Positions 11,895-22,742 of a DNA stretch of 64,000 nucleotides are shown here, piece after piece (the first letter of the stretch is position 1; the number at the start of each line of letters is the position of its first letter). A model generated the notes under the pieces. It had not been told where the DNA came from and ran no database searches. It was given only the letters and a program-made list of their open reading frames with translations. The translations under genes were made by a program, and so were the position numbers. Source of the DNA: Streptomyces sp. NBC_00190 (GTDB lineage: Bacteria; Actinomycetota; Actinomycetes; Streptomycetales; Streptomycetaceae). The DNA is taken from assembly GCF_036203305.1 (NCBI RefSeq), contig NZ_CP108131.1, forward strand, positions 4,712,001 to 4,776,000. The letters run 5' to 3'.

Positions 11895-12685
11895 CGGCGG
11901 TCACCGCCGCCCAGCCGGATGTCGCCGTGGAAGGTGCCGCCGCTGATGCCGTGGTTGACGCCGCCGAACTGCCCGCCGCTGATCTGACTCGCCGGAGCCG
12001 GGGCCGCCGGGTCCGCCGGGGCCGGGGCGGCCGTGGCGACCCCGGCTGTCCCGGCCCCGGCTCCGGCTGTCCCGGCGCCGGAGTCCCCCTCAGGCTCCGG
12101 CGCCGGGCCCCCCGTCGGCAGTGGTCCGTACAGCCACGCGCCCAGCGGGCCGTTCTTGCTGGGCATGGTGACCGCTGTGAATTCGTCGGCCGGGATTCCG
12201 GTGTGGTTGTGCCGCACGATGCCGGCGTACACCGACTCCGAGACGCAGAGCGCGTAGTCGTCCGTACGCTCGCGCAGGGCTTCCTTCAGGGGTTCGCCGT
12301 CCAGCAGCCGGCAGGCGTGGTTGAGGTCCGTGCCCACCCAGCCGTCGAACTCGTCGACGGCGACGTACCCGGTCGCGAGCACGGCCCGCAGCCGGATCTG
12401 CGCCGAGCTGGCCGCCAGCCGGTTCACGGCGCGCAGCTGGGCGGGGACCTCGGTCAGCAGGGCGCGCAGCAGCGTCGTCAGCGGCGCGCTCGGGTCGATC
12501 ATCTCCATGATCGCGTCACCACGGTCGGCGCGCAGTCGTAGCGTCTGGTCGATTCCGGCGGCCAGCAGGGTCCGGTCGACGACGTCGTAGAGCATCCGGC
12601 GCAGGAAGGCCTGCTGGACGTCGTCGCGGTCGCTGTAGCGCTCGGTGTCTACCAGGAGGATGGTGCGGGGGAGTGGGTCGCTCAT
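11891..12685 (-). CDS. Class III nucleotidyl cyclase-like protein with C-terminal Gly-rich signalling motif
   Basis: 264 residues from an ATG with GAGAGG just upstream; a longer reading to 12796 lacks a better site. Residues 8-190 look like a class III cyclase homology domain. Asp13 in ILLVDTERYS and Asp57 in DRGDAI are placed as the two metal-binding aspartates, and GTDLNHACRLL supplies Asn122 and Arg126 as the N-x-x-x-R transition-state pair. All expected catalytic residues are therefore present; the product (cAMP, cGMP, cCMP or cUMP) cannot be read. A Gly/Ala/Pro linker (190-233) leads to GGQFGGVNHGISGGTFHG (237-254), duplicated in the neighbouring NTPase. It is the first gene of the five-gene operon and overlaps the NTPase start by 4 bases. 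With a PycTM-like protein downstream it could be the cyclase of a Pycsar-like pathway; that role is inferred. Confidence 0.75.
   Translation of the reverse strand: MSDPLPRTILLVDTERYSDRDDVQQAFLRRMLYDVVDRTLLAAGIDQTLRLRADRGDAIMEMIDPSAPLTTLLRALLTEVPAQLRAVNRLAASSAQIRLRAVLATGYVAVDEFDGWVGTDLNHACRLLDGEPLKEALRERTDDYALCVSESVYAGIVRHNHTGIPADEFTAVTMPSKNGPLGAWLYGPLPTGGPAPEPEGDSGAGTAGAGAGTAGVATAAPAPADPAAPAPASQISGGQFGGVNHGISGGTFHGDIRLGGGDRR
11923..11979. repeat. 57-bp direct repeat, copy 2 (3' end of the cyclase gene)
   Basis: Perfect copy of 11651-11707, read in the matching codon frame of the cyclase gene so both proteins carry the same 19-residue segment. The identity at nucleotide level implies recent duplication or ongoing gene conversion rather than chance similarity. 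Confidence 0.97.
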
Positions 12686-12823
12686 GATCGCCTCTCGTGG
12701 TGGATCCCGGTGGATCCCTGCTGTGACAAGAGAGTGGGGCAGACGGGCGCTCCGCCGTGAGGGCGGATGACGCACCCGGAGTGTGACGCCCTGCACTGAA
12801 GGCGCGGTCGGTCCCGGGGCTGC
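12686..12823 (-). promoter_or_regulatory. Spacer between Crp-like gene and cyclase operon with two TGTGAC half-sites
   Basis: This 138-bp spacer precedes the cyclase gene. It holds TGTGAC at 12722-12727 and 12782-12787 (plus-strand reading) and a small inverted repeat TCCGCC/GGCGGA around 12751-12767. TGTGA is the conserved half of Crp-family operators, but the partner half-sites are poor (GCACTG after the second). Operator function is a weak inference based on the adjacent Crp-like regulator; no clear -35/-10 pair was assigned. Confidence 0.3.
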
Positions 12824-13537
12824 CTAGGCCGGCGGCTGCGACTGGGCGATCCGGCGCAGTACGTCCGGCCGTACGATCACCAGCGCGCGGCGGCCGGTGA
12901 TCACGACGCCGCGCTCGCGGAGCTCCTTGAGCTCCCGCTGGACCATCTCGCGGGAGGCTCCGACCGCCCCGGCGAGCTCCTCCTTGGTGAGCGGAACGGT
13001 CAGCTCGACGCCGGCGGGGGCAGCGCGGCCGTGGGTCCTGGAGAGGTCCAGGAGCAGGACGGCGAGGCGCTCGCGCACGCTCAGCGAGGCGAACTCCAGG
13101 CGGCGCCGGTCGGCGGCGCGGGTGCGGTCGGAGGTGAGGGCGAGCAGCTGGAGGGCGACCGCGGGGAAGCCGGCGAGGAACGCGCGGAAGGCCTCGTGGT
13201 CGACGGCCACGGCCCGGACCGGCTCCAGTGCGGTCACGGTGGCGGAGCGGACGCGGCCGGTGAGGGCGGCGGACTCGCCGAGGATGTCGCCGGGCCCGCG
13301 CAGGGCGAGCAGCGCCTGGTAGCCGTTGGGTGCGGCGACGGTCACCTTGGTCCAGCCGTGCAGGACCAGCAGGATGTGCGTCGAGGGTTCGTTCTGGTGG
13401 ATCAGGCGGTCGCGCGGTGCGAACGCCAGCTCACGGCCGAGCGCGCGTAACGCCGTACCGTCCTCGCTCTCCAGCCGGGCCAGGAAGGGGACCCGGTCGT
13501 CCAGCCCTCCGTCGCCCGGGAGGTTGTCCAAAGCCAT
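12824..13537 (-). CDS. Crp/Fnr family transcriptional regulator
   Basis: 237 residues from the ATG at 13537; a TTG at 13573 would add 12 residues. The N-terminal cyclic-nucleotide-binding beta-roll contains a phosphate-binding-cassette-like segment GDILGESAALTGRVRSATV, with Glu88, Arg97 and Ser98 in the positions that contact ribose and cyclic phosphate in CRP, so nucleotide binding looks possible. A long dimerisation helix follows, then a winged HTH whose recognition region is LTKEELAGAVGASREMVQRE (183-202). It is co-oriented with, and 138 bp upstream of, the cyclase operon and could respond to the cyclase product or control that operon. It is not the canonical actinobacterial Crp by context. 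Specific target genes are unknown. Confidence 0.88.
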   Translation of the reverse strand: MALDNLPGDGGLDDRVPFLARLESEDGTALRALGRELAFAPRDRLIHQNEPSTHILLVLHGWTKVTVAAPNGYQALLALRGPGDILGESAALTGRVRSATVTALEPVRAVAVDHEAFRAFLAGFPAVALQLLALTSDRTRAADRRRLEFASLSVRERLAVLLLDLSRTHGRAAPAGVELTVPLTKEELAGAVGASREMVQRELKELRERGVVITGRRALVIVRPDVLRRIAQSQPPA

Positions 13538-13646
13538 GCGGCAGCCCCCGCCCCGATGCGTCAGAGCGGTCAATCTACTGACCGCGGGCCCCTCGCAGAT
13601 CCGGAACCACTCGATTGAGTACGGACGGTCACGGACAGTGCCCGGG

Positions 13647-16166
13647 TCAGGCGTCGGCGCCCGCGCGGCGTCGGCGTGCGCCCGCCACCGTGACCGAGGC
13701 CAGGGCCAGGAGGGCGAGGGCGGCGCCGGCCAGGCCCGGGGTGAGGCCCTTGGGGGTGAAGGTGCAGGAGACCTTCTTCGTGCCGGGGGCCAGGGGCAGC
13801 GACACCAGGCCGTGGAAGTCGCGCACCGGGGCGGAGCACCGCCAGCCCGGGATGTCGGTCATCGCGAAGACCGCGGTGCCGGTGGCGCCGTCGGGAAGGG
13901 TGGCCTCGATGGTGTGGCCGCCCGCCTTCACGGCGGTGGCGCCGCCGGCGGTCAGCCGGGCGACCGCCGTGCCGAGGGCCGCGCGGTCCAGGCAGCCCAG
14001 CGGGTGCTCCCCGGCGGTCGCGCCCTGCGTGCGGGTGTCCACGGTGACGTCGACCCGGCCCGAGGCGGGGACCTCGCCCAGCGGGATCACACCGGTCACC
14101 TGGTCCTCCACCTGCCGCTCGGCTCCCGCGGTGCGCAGGGTGCCGTACACCTCGGGGGAGTACCAGAAGGCCTCGGAGCCGGGGGTGCACTGCGCCGCGT
14201 ACGTCTGCTCGGTGGCGCTGCCCCCGCGGGTGACCTGCGGGACCTGGTAGACGGTGGCGCCCAGGACGTTCTCCTGGCGGGCGTAGACGCTGCCCCCGGG
14301 GTTCGGCGAGGTGTAGGCGGCGGAGCGGACCGTGACCAGCGGGGGCGCGGGGAACTTCGAGCCCGTCCAGCTGCCCGGCGCGGCCCCGGGGCGGACCCGC
14401 GCGCCGATCGAGAAGATCGCGTCGAGCACCGGGTTGTCGGCGCCGAAGAAGGTCCGGCCGTCGTTCTTGAAGCCGTATCCCAGGGGCTCCAGTGCCCCGT
14501 ACGTGGCCTCCGGGAGGTAGCTGCTGTAGTACTGCGGCCCCTCCGCGCGCAGGGCGAGAGCGTCGTTGTACGAGGTCTGCGGCGAGCCCGAGTCGGTCCG
14601 GTAAGCGGGCCAGCCGTCCACCTGCCGGACGGCCTCGTAGTGGTCGCCGATCGACCGGTTCGAGGTGGCGGTCGGCTTCGCCCACCGCTCGCGGGACCGG
14701 CGGGCGTCCGCGCTCGCCGCGGCCACCGTGGACTCGGCGAAGACCACGCCGACCATGAGGACGGCCGCGACGGGGATCAGGTACCGGCGCTTGTCACCCA
14801 GCGCGAGCAGGACCAGGGCCAGCAGCGACACGGCCCCGCCCCCCAGCACCGCGGGCCAGGTCCAGCCGCCGAAGTCGTCGGTGTGCCGGAGCACGAAGGT
14901 GGCCGCGACCAGCAGGCCGGCGGTGAGCGCGAGGTGCAGCGGGCGCGGCCGGGCGGCCAGCGCCAGCCAGGCCACGACGACCACCATGCCGCTGAAGACG
15001 AAGGCCTCGCGGTACGGATTGCCGTTGGGCACCGCCAGCCCGTGCCACACGTACTGCGTGGGCGGGAACTGGAACGAGGCGGCCACGAGCAGGATCGCGG
15101 CGGCCCACACCAGGCGGGTCCGCCTCGCGACGGCGGCGTTGAAGACGAAGGAGCCCGCCAGGATCAGGCCGAGCGAGGCGACGTAGAGCCGCGGGCGGCC
15201 GCCCCACAGGTGGGTGGCCGGGAGCATGCCGGCGAGGAAGAGCTCGATCCGGACCGGGTCGAAGGCGGCGGCCTGGGTGGGCTGCGCCGAGCCGCTGGAC
15301 AAGAACGACGGCAGGAGGAGCGGCAGGGTGAGCGCCACCCCGGTCGCGGCGGCCGTCGACGCCCGCCACAGGGCGCGCAGCCTCCCCCGGACTCCGTCCG
15401 GGGGGACCCCCAGCCGGCCCGTCATGTCGCGGGTGATCAGGCGGACGGCCAGCAGGACGCATGCGGCCATCGTGGCCATCATCGCGGTGTAGAAGTTCCC
15501 GTACCAGGCGAGCGCGACCAGCAGGGCCGCGCCCGGCCAGCGGCGCTCCTCCAGGCACCACTCGACGGCGATGCCGAGCAGGGGGAGGGCGACCAGGCCC
15601 CACAGCCACATGGGGATGTACGAGGCGTCGCTGAGCGCCCAGCCGCACAGGCCGTAGCAGGCGCCGAGGACGCCGCGCTGCCACCACGGACCGGGGCGCA
15701 GCTTGCCGAGGTACACCGCCATCACGGCGGCCGCGGTGCCCATGGTGACCGGGGTGAGCGCGAAGACGGCCAGGTCGACGTGGGCGCGCGGGACCAGGAC
15801 GGTCAGCCACGAGAAGGGGTTGCCGAGGTACGTGTAGTAGTCGGACAGGAACTGCTGTCCGAAGCCGCCGCGCCAGGTGAAGAGCACGTCACCGGCGGCC
15901 TGCCCGTGGACCAGGTCCCAGAGCGCGCGGTGGAAGGGCACGTACTGGTTGGCCTGGTCGTTGACGGCGCGGCCGGTGTTGCCGAAGGGGAAGGTGCCGC
16001 GCGCCACCCAGGCCGCGCAGAACGCCCCCGAGGTGATCAGGAAGGCGAGCAGGGGACCGTACAGCCGGGCACGGCGAGGACGGCGGCGCCGCGGGGCGGG
16101 CAGGTCCCGGCCGCCGTCGGGGCGCGGGCTGTGCGCCGTGGCCGGTTCCGAGGTGACCGTCCCCAA
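13647..16166 (-). CDS. YfhO-like large integral membrane protein (GT-C type glycosyltransferase superfamily)
   Basis: About 839 residues if it starts at the TTG at 16166, which has GGGAG upstream; an in-frame start further upstream (16334) would read through a region with no coding look. The N-terminal two thirds carry many hydrophobic segments, and the first loop has a sequence typical of YfhO-family proteins ([20 protein letters not shown], then [20 protein letters not shown]). The C-terminal third is an extracytoplasmic domain ending in a final TM helix and a basic tail. YfhO relatives in Firmicutes help add sugars from undecaprenyl-phosphate carriers to wall polymers; the same general role is inferred here. 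A 21-bp GC palindrome lies inside the gene at 15384-15404. The gene diverges from rpsL. Confidence 0.8.
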   Translation of the reverse strand: MGTVTSEPATAHSPRPDGGRDLPAPRRRRPRRARLYGPLLAFLITSGAFCAAWVARGTFPFGNTGRAVNDQANQYVPFHRALWDLVHGQAAGDVLFTWRGGFGQQFLSDYYTYLGNPFSWLTVLVPRAHVDLAVFALTPVTMGTAAAVMAVYLGKLRPGPWWQRGVLGACYGLCGWALSDASYIPMWLWGLVALPLLGIAVEWCLEERRWPGAALLVALAWYGNFYTAMMATMAACVLLAVRLITRDMTGRLGVPPDGVRGRLRALWRASTAAATGVALTLPLLLPSFLSSGSAQPTQAAAFDPVRIELFLAGMLPATHLWGGRPRLYVASLGLILAGSFVFNAAVARRTRLVWAAAILLVAASFQFPPTQYVWHGLAVPNGNPYREAFVFSGMVVVVAWLALAARPRPLHLALTAGLLVAATFVLRHTDDFGGWTWPAVLGGGAVSLLALVLLALGDKRRYLIPVAAVLMVGVVFAESTVAAASADARRSRERWAKPTATSNRSIGDHYEAVRQVDGWPAYRTDSGSPQTSYNDALALRAEGPQYYSSYLPEATYGALEPLGYGFKNDGRTFFGADNPVLDAIFSIGARVRPGAAPGSWTGSKFPAPPLVTVRSAAYTSPNPGGSVYARQENVLGATVYQVPQVTRGGSATEQTYAAQCTPGSEAFWYSPEVYGTLRTAGAERQVEDQVTGVIPLGEVPASGRVDVTVDTRTQGATAGEHPLGCLDRAALGTAVARLTAGGATAVKAGGHTIEATLPDGATGTAVFAMTDIPGWRCSAPVRDFHGLVSLPLAPGTKKVSCTFTPKGLTPGLAGAALALLALASVTVAGARRRRAGADA
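15384..15404. repeat. Short GC palindrome inside the YfhO-like gene
   Basis: Perfect 9-bp arms CCCCCGGAC / GTCCGGGGG with loop TCC, flanked by CCT and GACCCCCAG. It keeps the reading frame and encodes part of a [11 protein letters not shown] peptide in a loop between membrane segments. It resembles the small palindromic insertions seen repeatedly in Streptomyces genomes (from memory). Confidence 0.6.
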
Positions 16167-16408
16167 TGTCCCGCTCCCCTGATGATCGTGCCGTTTGGGC
16201 TGAAGCGCTCGGCAGTTTAGTTCGCCGGGCCGCCACCGGGCCGCGTGCGGGCCTCGCGCCGGGCCTCGGGCATGTGCTCGTCCGGGACGATCGCTGCCCT
16301 CTTGAGGGGGGACTGACCTGGCCGTCCTTACCACGGCTCTACCACTTGTGCGAGTCGGCGGGGCCGCACGGGGGTGTCGCCCAGGCGGCGCACGGGTCGT
16401 GGCGGTCC

Positions 16409-16437
16409 CCCGGCTCCGGCGGCCGGGCTTTTGTTTT
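16409..16437 (+). terminator. Intrinsic terminator just upstream of the rpsL promoter
   Basis: Stem CCCGGC (16409-16414) / GCCGGG (16422-16427) followed by C and TTTTGTTTT. It is oriented to stop plus-strand transcription, yet no plus-strand gene precedes it after rpoC, and the T-tract abuts the -35 box of rpsL. Confidence 0.6.
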
Positions 16438-16464
16438 GACCGAAGTGGTTGAGGTGGGTACGCT
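16436..16464 (+). promoter_or_regulatory. rpsL (str operon) promoter, HrdB-type
   Basis: TTGACC (16436-16441), 17-bp spacer, TACGCT (16459-16464): a near-consensus vegetative sigma promoter. Transcription would start near 16471 and give a leader of about 190 nt ahead of rpsL. Confidence 0.75.
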
Positions 16465-16581
16465 CAGACCTTGTGCCTGGGGTGTGCCTGGGCTCCCGTG
16501 CGTGTCCATCAACCGCAGGAGAGCCCGTATCGGCCACCGCGATCCATGCGTTTCCGTGCTTGCGCGGAAGTCCGCCGGATC

Positions 16582-16606
16582 CGACACACCCGACCGCGTG
16601 GGTCGG
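16582..16606 (+). promoter_or_regulatory. Leader stem-loop shared with the rpsJ leader (copy 1)
   Basis: CCGACC (16590-16595), loop GCGTG, GGTCGG (16601-16606), preceded by CGACACAC. The 25-base block differs at one base from 31474-31498 in the rpsJ leader. It sits about 50 nt before the rpsL start. It may be a common control element of the two major ribosomal protein operons. Confidence 0.7.
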
Positions 16607-16657
16607 CAAATGTTCCAGGTTAGCTTCACTACACGGCACACAGAAACCGGAGAAGTA

Positions 16658-17029
16658 GTGCCTACGATCCAGCAGCTGGTCCGTAAGGGCCGGCAGGACA
16701 AGGTCGAGAAGACAAAGACCCCCGCGCTTGAGGCCTCGCCCCAGCGTCGCGGCGTCTGCACGCGTGTGTTCACGACCACCCCGAAGAAGCCGAACTCGGC
16801 GCTGCGTAAGGTCGCGCGTGTGCGTCTGACCTCTGGCATCGAGGTCACCGCTTACATTCCGGGTGAGGGACACAACCTGCAGGAGCACTCGATCGTGCTC
16901 GTGCGTGGTGGCCGTGTGAAGGACCTGCCGGGTGTTCGTTACAAGATCATCCGCGGTGCGCTTGACACCCAGGCTGTCAAGAACCGCAAGCAGGCCCGCA
17001 GCCGCTACGGCGCCAAGAAGGAGAAGTAA
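16658..17029 (+). CDS. rpsL: 30S ribosomal protein S12
   Basis: 123 residues from a GTG preceded by GGAGAAG, the standard length for actinobacterial S12, which lines the decoding centre of the 30S subunit. Lysines 43 ([11 protein letters not shown]) and 88 ([11 protein letters not shown]) are present, i.e. wild type at the classic streptomycin-resistance sites. It is the first gene of the str operon; rpsG follows after 2 bases. Confidence 0.98.
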   Translation: MPTIQQLVRKGRQDKVEKTKTPALEASPQRRGVCTRVFTTTPKKPNSALRKVARVRLTSGIEVTAYIPGEGHNLQEHSIVLVRGGRVKDLPGVRYKIIRGALDTQAVKNRKQARSRYGAKKEK

Positions 17030-17031
17030 GA

Positions 17032-17502
17032 ATGCCTCGTAAGGGCCCCGCCCCGAAGCGCCCGGTCATCATCGACCCGGTCTACGCATCTCCTCTGGTG
17101 ACCTCGCTCATCAACAAGATCCTCCTGAACGGCAAGCGCTCCACCGCCGAGCGCATCGTCTACGGCGCCATGGAAGGCCTCCGCGAGAAGACCGGCAACG
17201 ACCCGGTCATCACGCTGAAGCGCGCGCTGGAGAACGTCAAGCCGTCCCTCGAGGTCAAGTCCCGCCGTGTCGGTGGCGCGACCTACCAGGTTCCGGTTGA
17301 GGTCAAGCCGGGCCGCCAGTCGACCCTCGCGCTGCGCTGGCTCGTGGGTTACTCCCGCGCCCGCCGCGAGAAGACCATGACCGAGCGCCTCATGAACGAG
17401 CTGCTCGACGCCTCGAACGGTCTTGGCGCTGCCGTCAAGAAGCGTGAGGACACGCACAAGATGGCCGAGTCCAACAAGGCCTTCGCGCACTACCGCTGGT
17501 AG
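17032..17502 (+). CDS. rpsG: 30S ribosomal protein S7
   Basis: 156 residues, the usual S7 length, beginning [12 protein letters not shown] and ending FAHYRW. S7 nucleates assembly of the 30S head and contacts the E site. It is spaced 2 bases from rpsL and 39 from fusA, so it is co-transcribed with both. Confidence 0.98.
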   Translation: MPRKGPAPKRPVIIDPVYASPLVTSLINKILLNGKRSTAERIVYGAMEGLREKTGNDPVITLKRALENVKPSLEVKSRRVGGATYQVPVEVKPGRQSTLALRWLVGYSRARREKTMTERLMNELLDASNGLGAAVKKREDTHKMAESNKAFAHYRW

Positions 17503-17541
17503 TTCTAACCCACATCGAGACCGAGAGAAGACTGAGCCGAT

Positions 17542-19674
<2,133 letters not shown>

Positions 19675-19715
19675 CTCTTCCGAGTTCACGCTTTAGGCTT
19701 GCCACCGGAGCCTCT

Positions 19716-19746
19716 GGGGCAACAGGAGTAAACCTCCCGTTGCCCC
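19716..19746 (+). promoter_or_regulatory. Hairpin in the fusA-tuf spacer
   Basis: GGGGCAAC (19716-19723) pairs with GTTGCCCC (19739-19746), and GGAG (19725-19728) with CTCC (19734-19737), leaving one mismatch and a 5-base loop. It lies in the 149-bp spacer that in Streptomyces is known to carry a separate tuf promoter. It could be a processing site or attenuator separating tuf output from the rest of str. Confidence 0.6.
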
Positions 19747-19823
19747 GGGGGAGCCGGCTATCCAGCAAAGATCACCTGGCGCCGATCTGTAAGGCGTACA
19801 GAACCACTCTCAGGAGGACCCCC

Positions 19824-21017
<1,194 letters not shown>

Positions 21018-21065
21018 TTCGTGTTCTGACCTGGTAGCTCGTTGAATCGGGCACCAAGTTGCACT

Positions 21066-21109
21066 GAAGGGCCCCGGCCCACCGCTTCGGCGGTGGGGCG
21101 GGGCCCTTC
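21066..21109 (+). terminator. Terminator of the str operon
   Basis: 20-bp arms (21066-21085 with 21090-21109, loop TTCG) with a single mismatch, 48 bases after the tuf stop. Confidence 0.88.
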
Positions 21110-21134
21110 GGCGTAGCCGGGAGGCGACGGTGAA

Positions 21135-21176
21135 CGACAGGAGGGCCGCACCCTTCCGGGTGCGGCCCTCCTGTCG
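21135..21176. terminator. Terminator of rfbC (minus strand), possibly bidirectional
   Basis: Perfect 19-bp arms (21135-21153 with 21158-21176, loop TTCC), 13 bases beyond the rfbC stop on the minus strand. Confidence 0.85.
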
Positions 21177-21189
21177 TGACTGCGGCGGG

Positions 21190-21789
21190 TCAGCTCACGC
21201 GGAGCGACTCGGTGAATTCCTTGCAGGCCGCGTAGTCGGGCAGCAGCCCGGTCGCGATGGCGTCGGCCAGCGACGGGGCGGCCTCGTCGCGGGCGGACAG
21301 CAGCGGGACGTCGGCCGGCCACTCGATGGCCAGGTCGGCGTCGAGCGGGTGGACCGAGTGCTCGCCGGTCGGGTTGTAGGTCTCCGAGCACAGGTACGAC
21401 AGCGTCGCGTCGTCGCTCAGCGCGCAGAACCCGTGGCCGAGGCCCTCGGGGATGTAGACCGCGCGGCGGTCCACGTCGTCCAGGCGGACGCCCTCCCACT
21501 TGCCGAACGTGGGGGAGCCGACCCGCAGGTCCACGATGACGTCGAGCACGGCGCCGCGTACGCAGGTCACGTACTTGGCCTGGCCGCGCGGCACGTCGGC
21601 GAAGTGGATGCCGCGGACCACGCCCGCGGAGGACACCGAGAGGTTCGCCTGTGCCAGGTTCAGCGGGTGGCCGACCACCTCGGCGAGCCGGTCGAAGCGG
21701 TACCACTCGGTGAACAGGCCGCGCGGGTCCCCGTGCAGCTGCGGGGTGACCTCGAAGGCGCCCTCGATGGAGAGTTCACGGAACTTCAT
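21190..21789 (-). CDS. rfbC: dTDP-4-dehydrorhamnose 3,5-epimerase
   Basis: 199 residues. It is the third step of dTDP-L-rhamnose synthesis (RmlC). The cupin fold signature is clear: GVVRGIHF with catalytic His62, Lys72, then [10 protein letters not shown] and YLCSETYNP. The start ATG overlaps the rfbA stop by 3 bases (within ATGA), so the two are translationally coupled. Together with rfbA, rfbB and rfbD this completes the rhamnose pathway within 3.5 kb. Confidence 0.95.
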   Translation of the reverse strand: MKFRELSIEGAFEVTPQLHGDPRGLFTEWYRFDRLAEVVGHPLNLAQANLSVSSAGVVRGIHFADVPRGQAKYVTCVRGAVLDVIVDLRVGSPTFGKWEGVRLDDVDRRAVYIPEGLGHGFCALSDDATLSYLCSETYNPTGEHSVHPLDADLAIEWPADVPLLSARDEAAPSLADAIATGLLPDYAACKEFTESLRVS

Positions 21790-22661
21790 CGGGCGTCCTC
21801 CTCGGCGAGCAGGGCCAGCAGGTAGTCGCCGTAACCGCTCTTGGTGAGCGGCTGGGCGAGCTCGCGCAGCTGCGCGGAATCGATCAGGCCGGCCCGCCAG
21901 GCCGCCTCCTCGATGCAGCCGATCTTGAAGCCCTGGCGCTCCTCGATCACGCGGACGAACTCGGAGGCCTGCACCATCGAGACGAACGTGCCGGTGTCCA
22001 GCCACGCGGTACCGCGGTCCAGGATCGTGACGTTGAGCTCGCCGGCCTGGAGGTACGCGTCGTTGACCGCGGTGATCTCCAGTTCGCCGCGGGCGCTGGG
22101 CTTCAGCCCGCGGGCTATCTCGACGACCTGGTTGTCGTAGAAGTACAGACCCGGCACCGCGTAGCGGGACTTGGGCGCGACCGGCTTCTCCTCGATGGAG
22201 ATGGCCTGGCCGTTCTCGTCGAACTCCACCACGCCGTACGCCGTCGGGTCCGCCACCGGGTACGCGAAGACCCGGCCGCCCTTGGAGTCGGTGTGCTCGG
22301 CGAGCCGGGTGCCCAGGCCGCTGCCGTGGAAGATGTTGTCGCCGAGGATCAGCGCGACGGACTGGTCACCGATGAAGTCGGCGCCGAGGACGAATGCCTG
22401 GGCGATGCCCTCCGGGCGCTCCTGGACGGCGTACTCCAGCCGCAGGCCGAACTGCGAGCCGTCGCCGAGCAGTCGCTCGAACTGGTCGCGGTCCTCGGGG
22501 GTGGTGATGATCAGGATTTCACTGATACCCGCCATCACCAGGGTGGAGAGGGGGTAATAGATCATCGGCTTGTCGAAGACGGGCAGCAGCTGCTTCGAAA
22601 CGGCCCGGGTCAACGGCCAGAGTCGCGATCCGGTGCCACCGGCCAAAAGGATTCCACGCAT
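21786..22661 (-). CDS. rfbA: Glucose-1-phosphate thymidylyltransferase
   Basis: 291 residues (RmlA); it makes dTDP-glucose from dTTP and glucose-1-phosphate. The nucleotide-binding signature [14 protein letters not shown] is at the N terminus, with [15 protein letters not shown] following and GDNIFHG further on. The length fits the short RmlA type. It is divergent from rfbB across an 81-bp spacer and coupled to rfbC downstream. Confidence 0.95.
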   Translation of the reverse strand: MRGILLAGGTGSRLWPLTRAVSKQLLPVFDKPMIYYPLSTLVMAGISEILIITTPEDRDQFERLLGDGSQFGLRLEYAVQERPEGIAQAFVLGADFIGDQSVALILGDNIFHGSGLGTRLAEHTDSKGGRVFAYPVADPTAYGVVEFDENGQAISIEEKPVAPKSRYAVPGLYFYDNQVVEIARGLKPSARGELEITAVNDAYLQAGELNVTILDRGTAWLDTGTFVSMVQASEFVRVIEERQGFKIGCIEEAAWRAGLIDSAQLRELAQPLTKSGYGDYLLALLAEEDAR

Positions 22662-22727
22662 GGGTGAACCCTATGCGAGAGCGTGCGGGGGAGCCGAGCC
22701 AAGGGAATGTGACGTTCGGCGGGCCGC

Positions 22728-22733
22728 TAGACT
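22728..22733 (+). promoter_or_regulatory. Likely -10 box (TAGACT) of a near-leaderless rfbB transcript
   Basis: TAGACT ends 9 bases before the rfbB ATG at 22743, and no Shine-Dalgarno sequence lies in between. Transcription starting about 7 bases downstream would leave almost no leader. No clear -35 box was identified. Confidence 0.45.
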
Positions 22734-22742
22734 CTTCGTATT

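Larger units (their letters stand above)
16167..16657 (+). other. 491-bp divergent intergenic region upstream of rpsL
   Basis: No convincing gene. In order it holds the start region of the minus-strand YfhO-like gene, a plus-strand terminator-like hairpin with T-tract (16409-16437), a strong housekeeping promoter (16436-16464) and a leader of about 190 nt containing a stem-loop also found upstream of rpsJ (16582-16606). An ORF runs through the region in frame with rpsL, but its sequence is not protein-like and the ribosomal start at 16658 has its own Shine-Dalgarno site. Confidence 0.75.

Noticed and set aside
11651..11979. The 57-bp repeat as an insertion-sequence end or attachment site
   Set aside because: Both copies are in frame within conserved-looking protein motifs, and no transposase or recombinase lies between them (the interval is 215 bp of coding sequence).
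6531..12685. The five-gene operon as part of an integrated phage or ICE
   Set aside because: No integrase, attachment repeats, relaxase or tRNA edge was seen, and GC content and codon use match the neighbours.
13326..16220. 964-codon plus-strand frame opposite the Crp-like and YfhO-like genes
   Set aside because: Arg/Gly/Ala/Glu-rich, repeat-like and featureless; the minus strand carries recognisable cNMP-binding, HTH and membrane segments.
16166..16657. N-terminal extension of rpsL to 16166
   Set aside because: It crosses the promoter and leader, lacks a ribosome-binding site and gives a non-protein-like extension; S12 of 123 residues starts at 16658.
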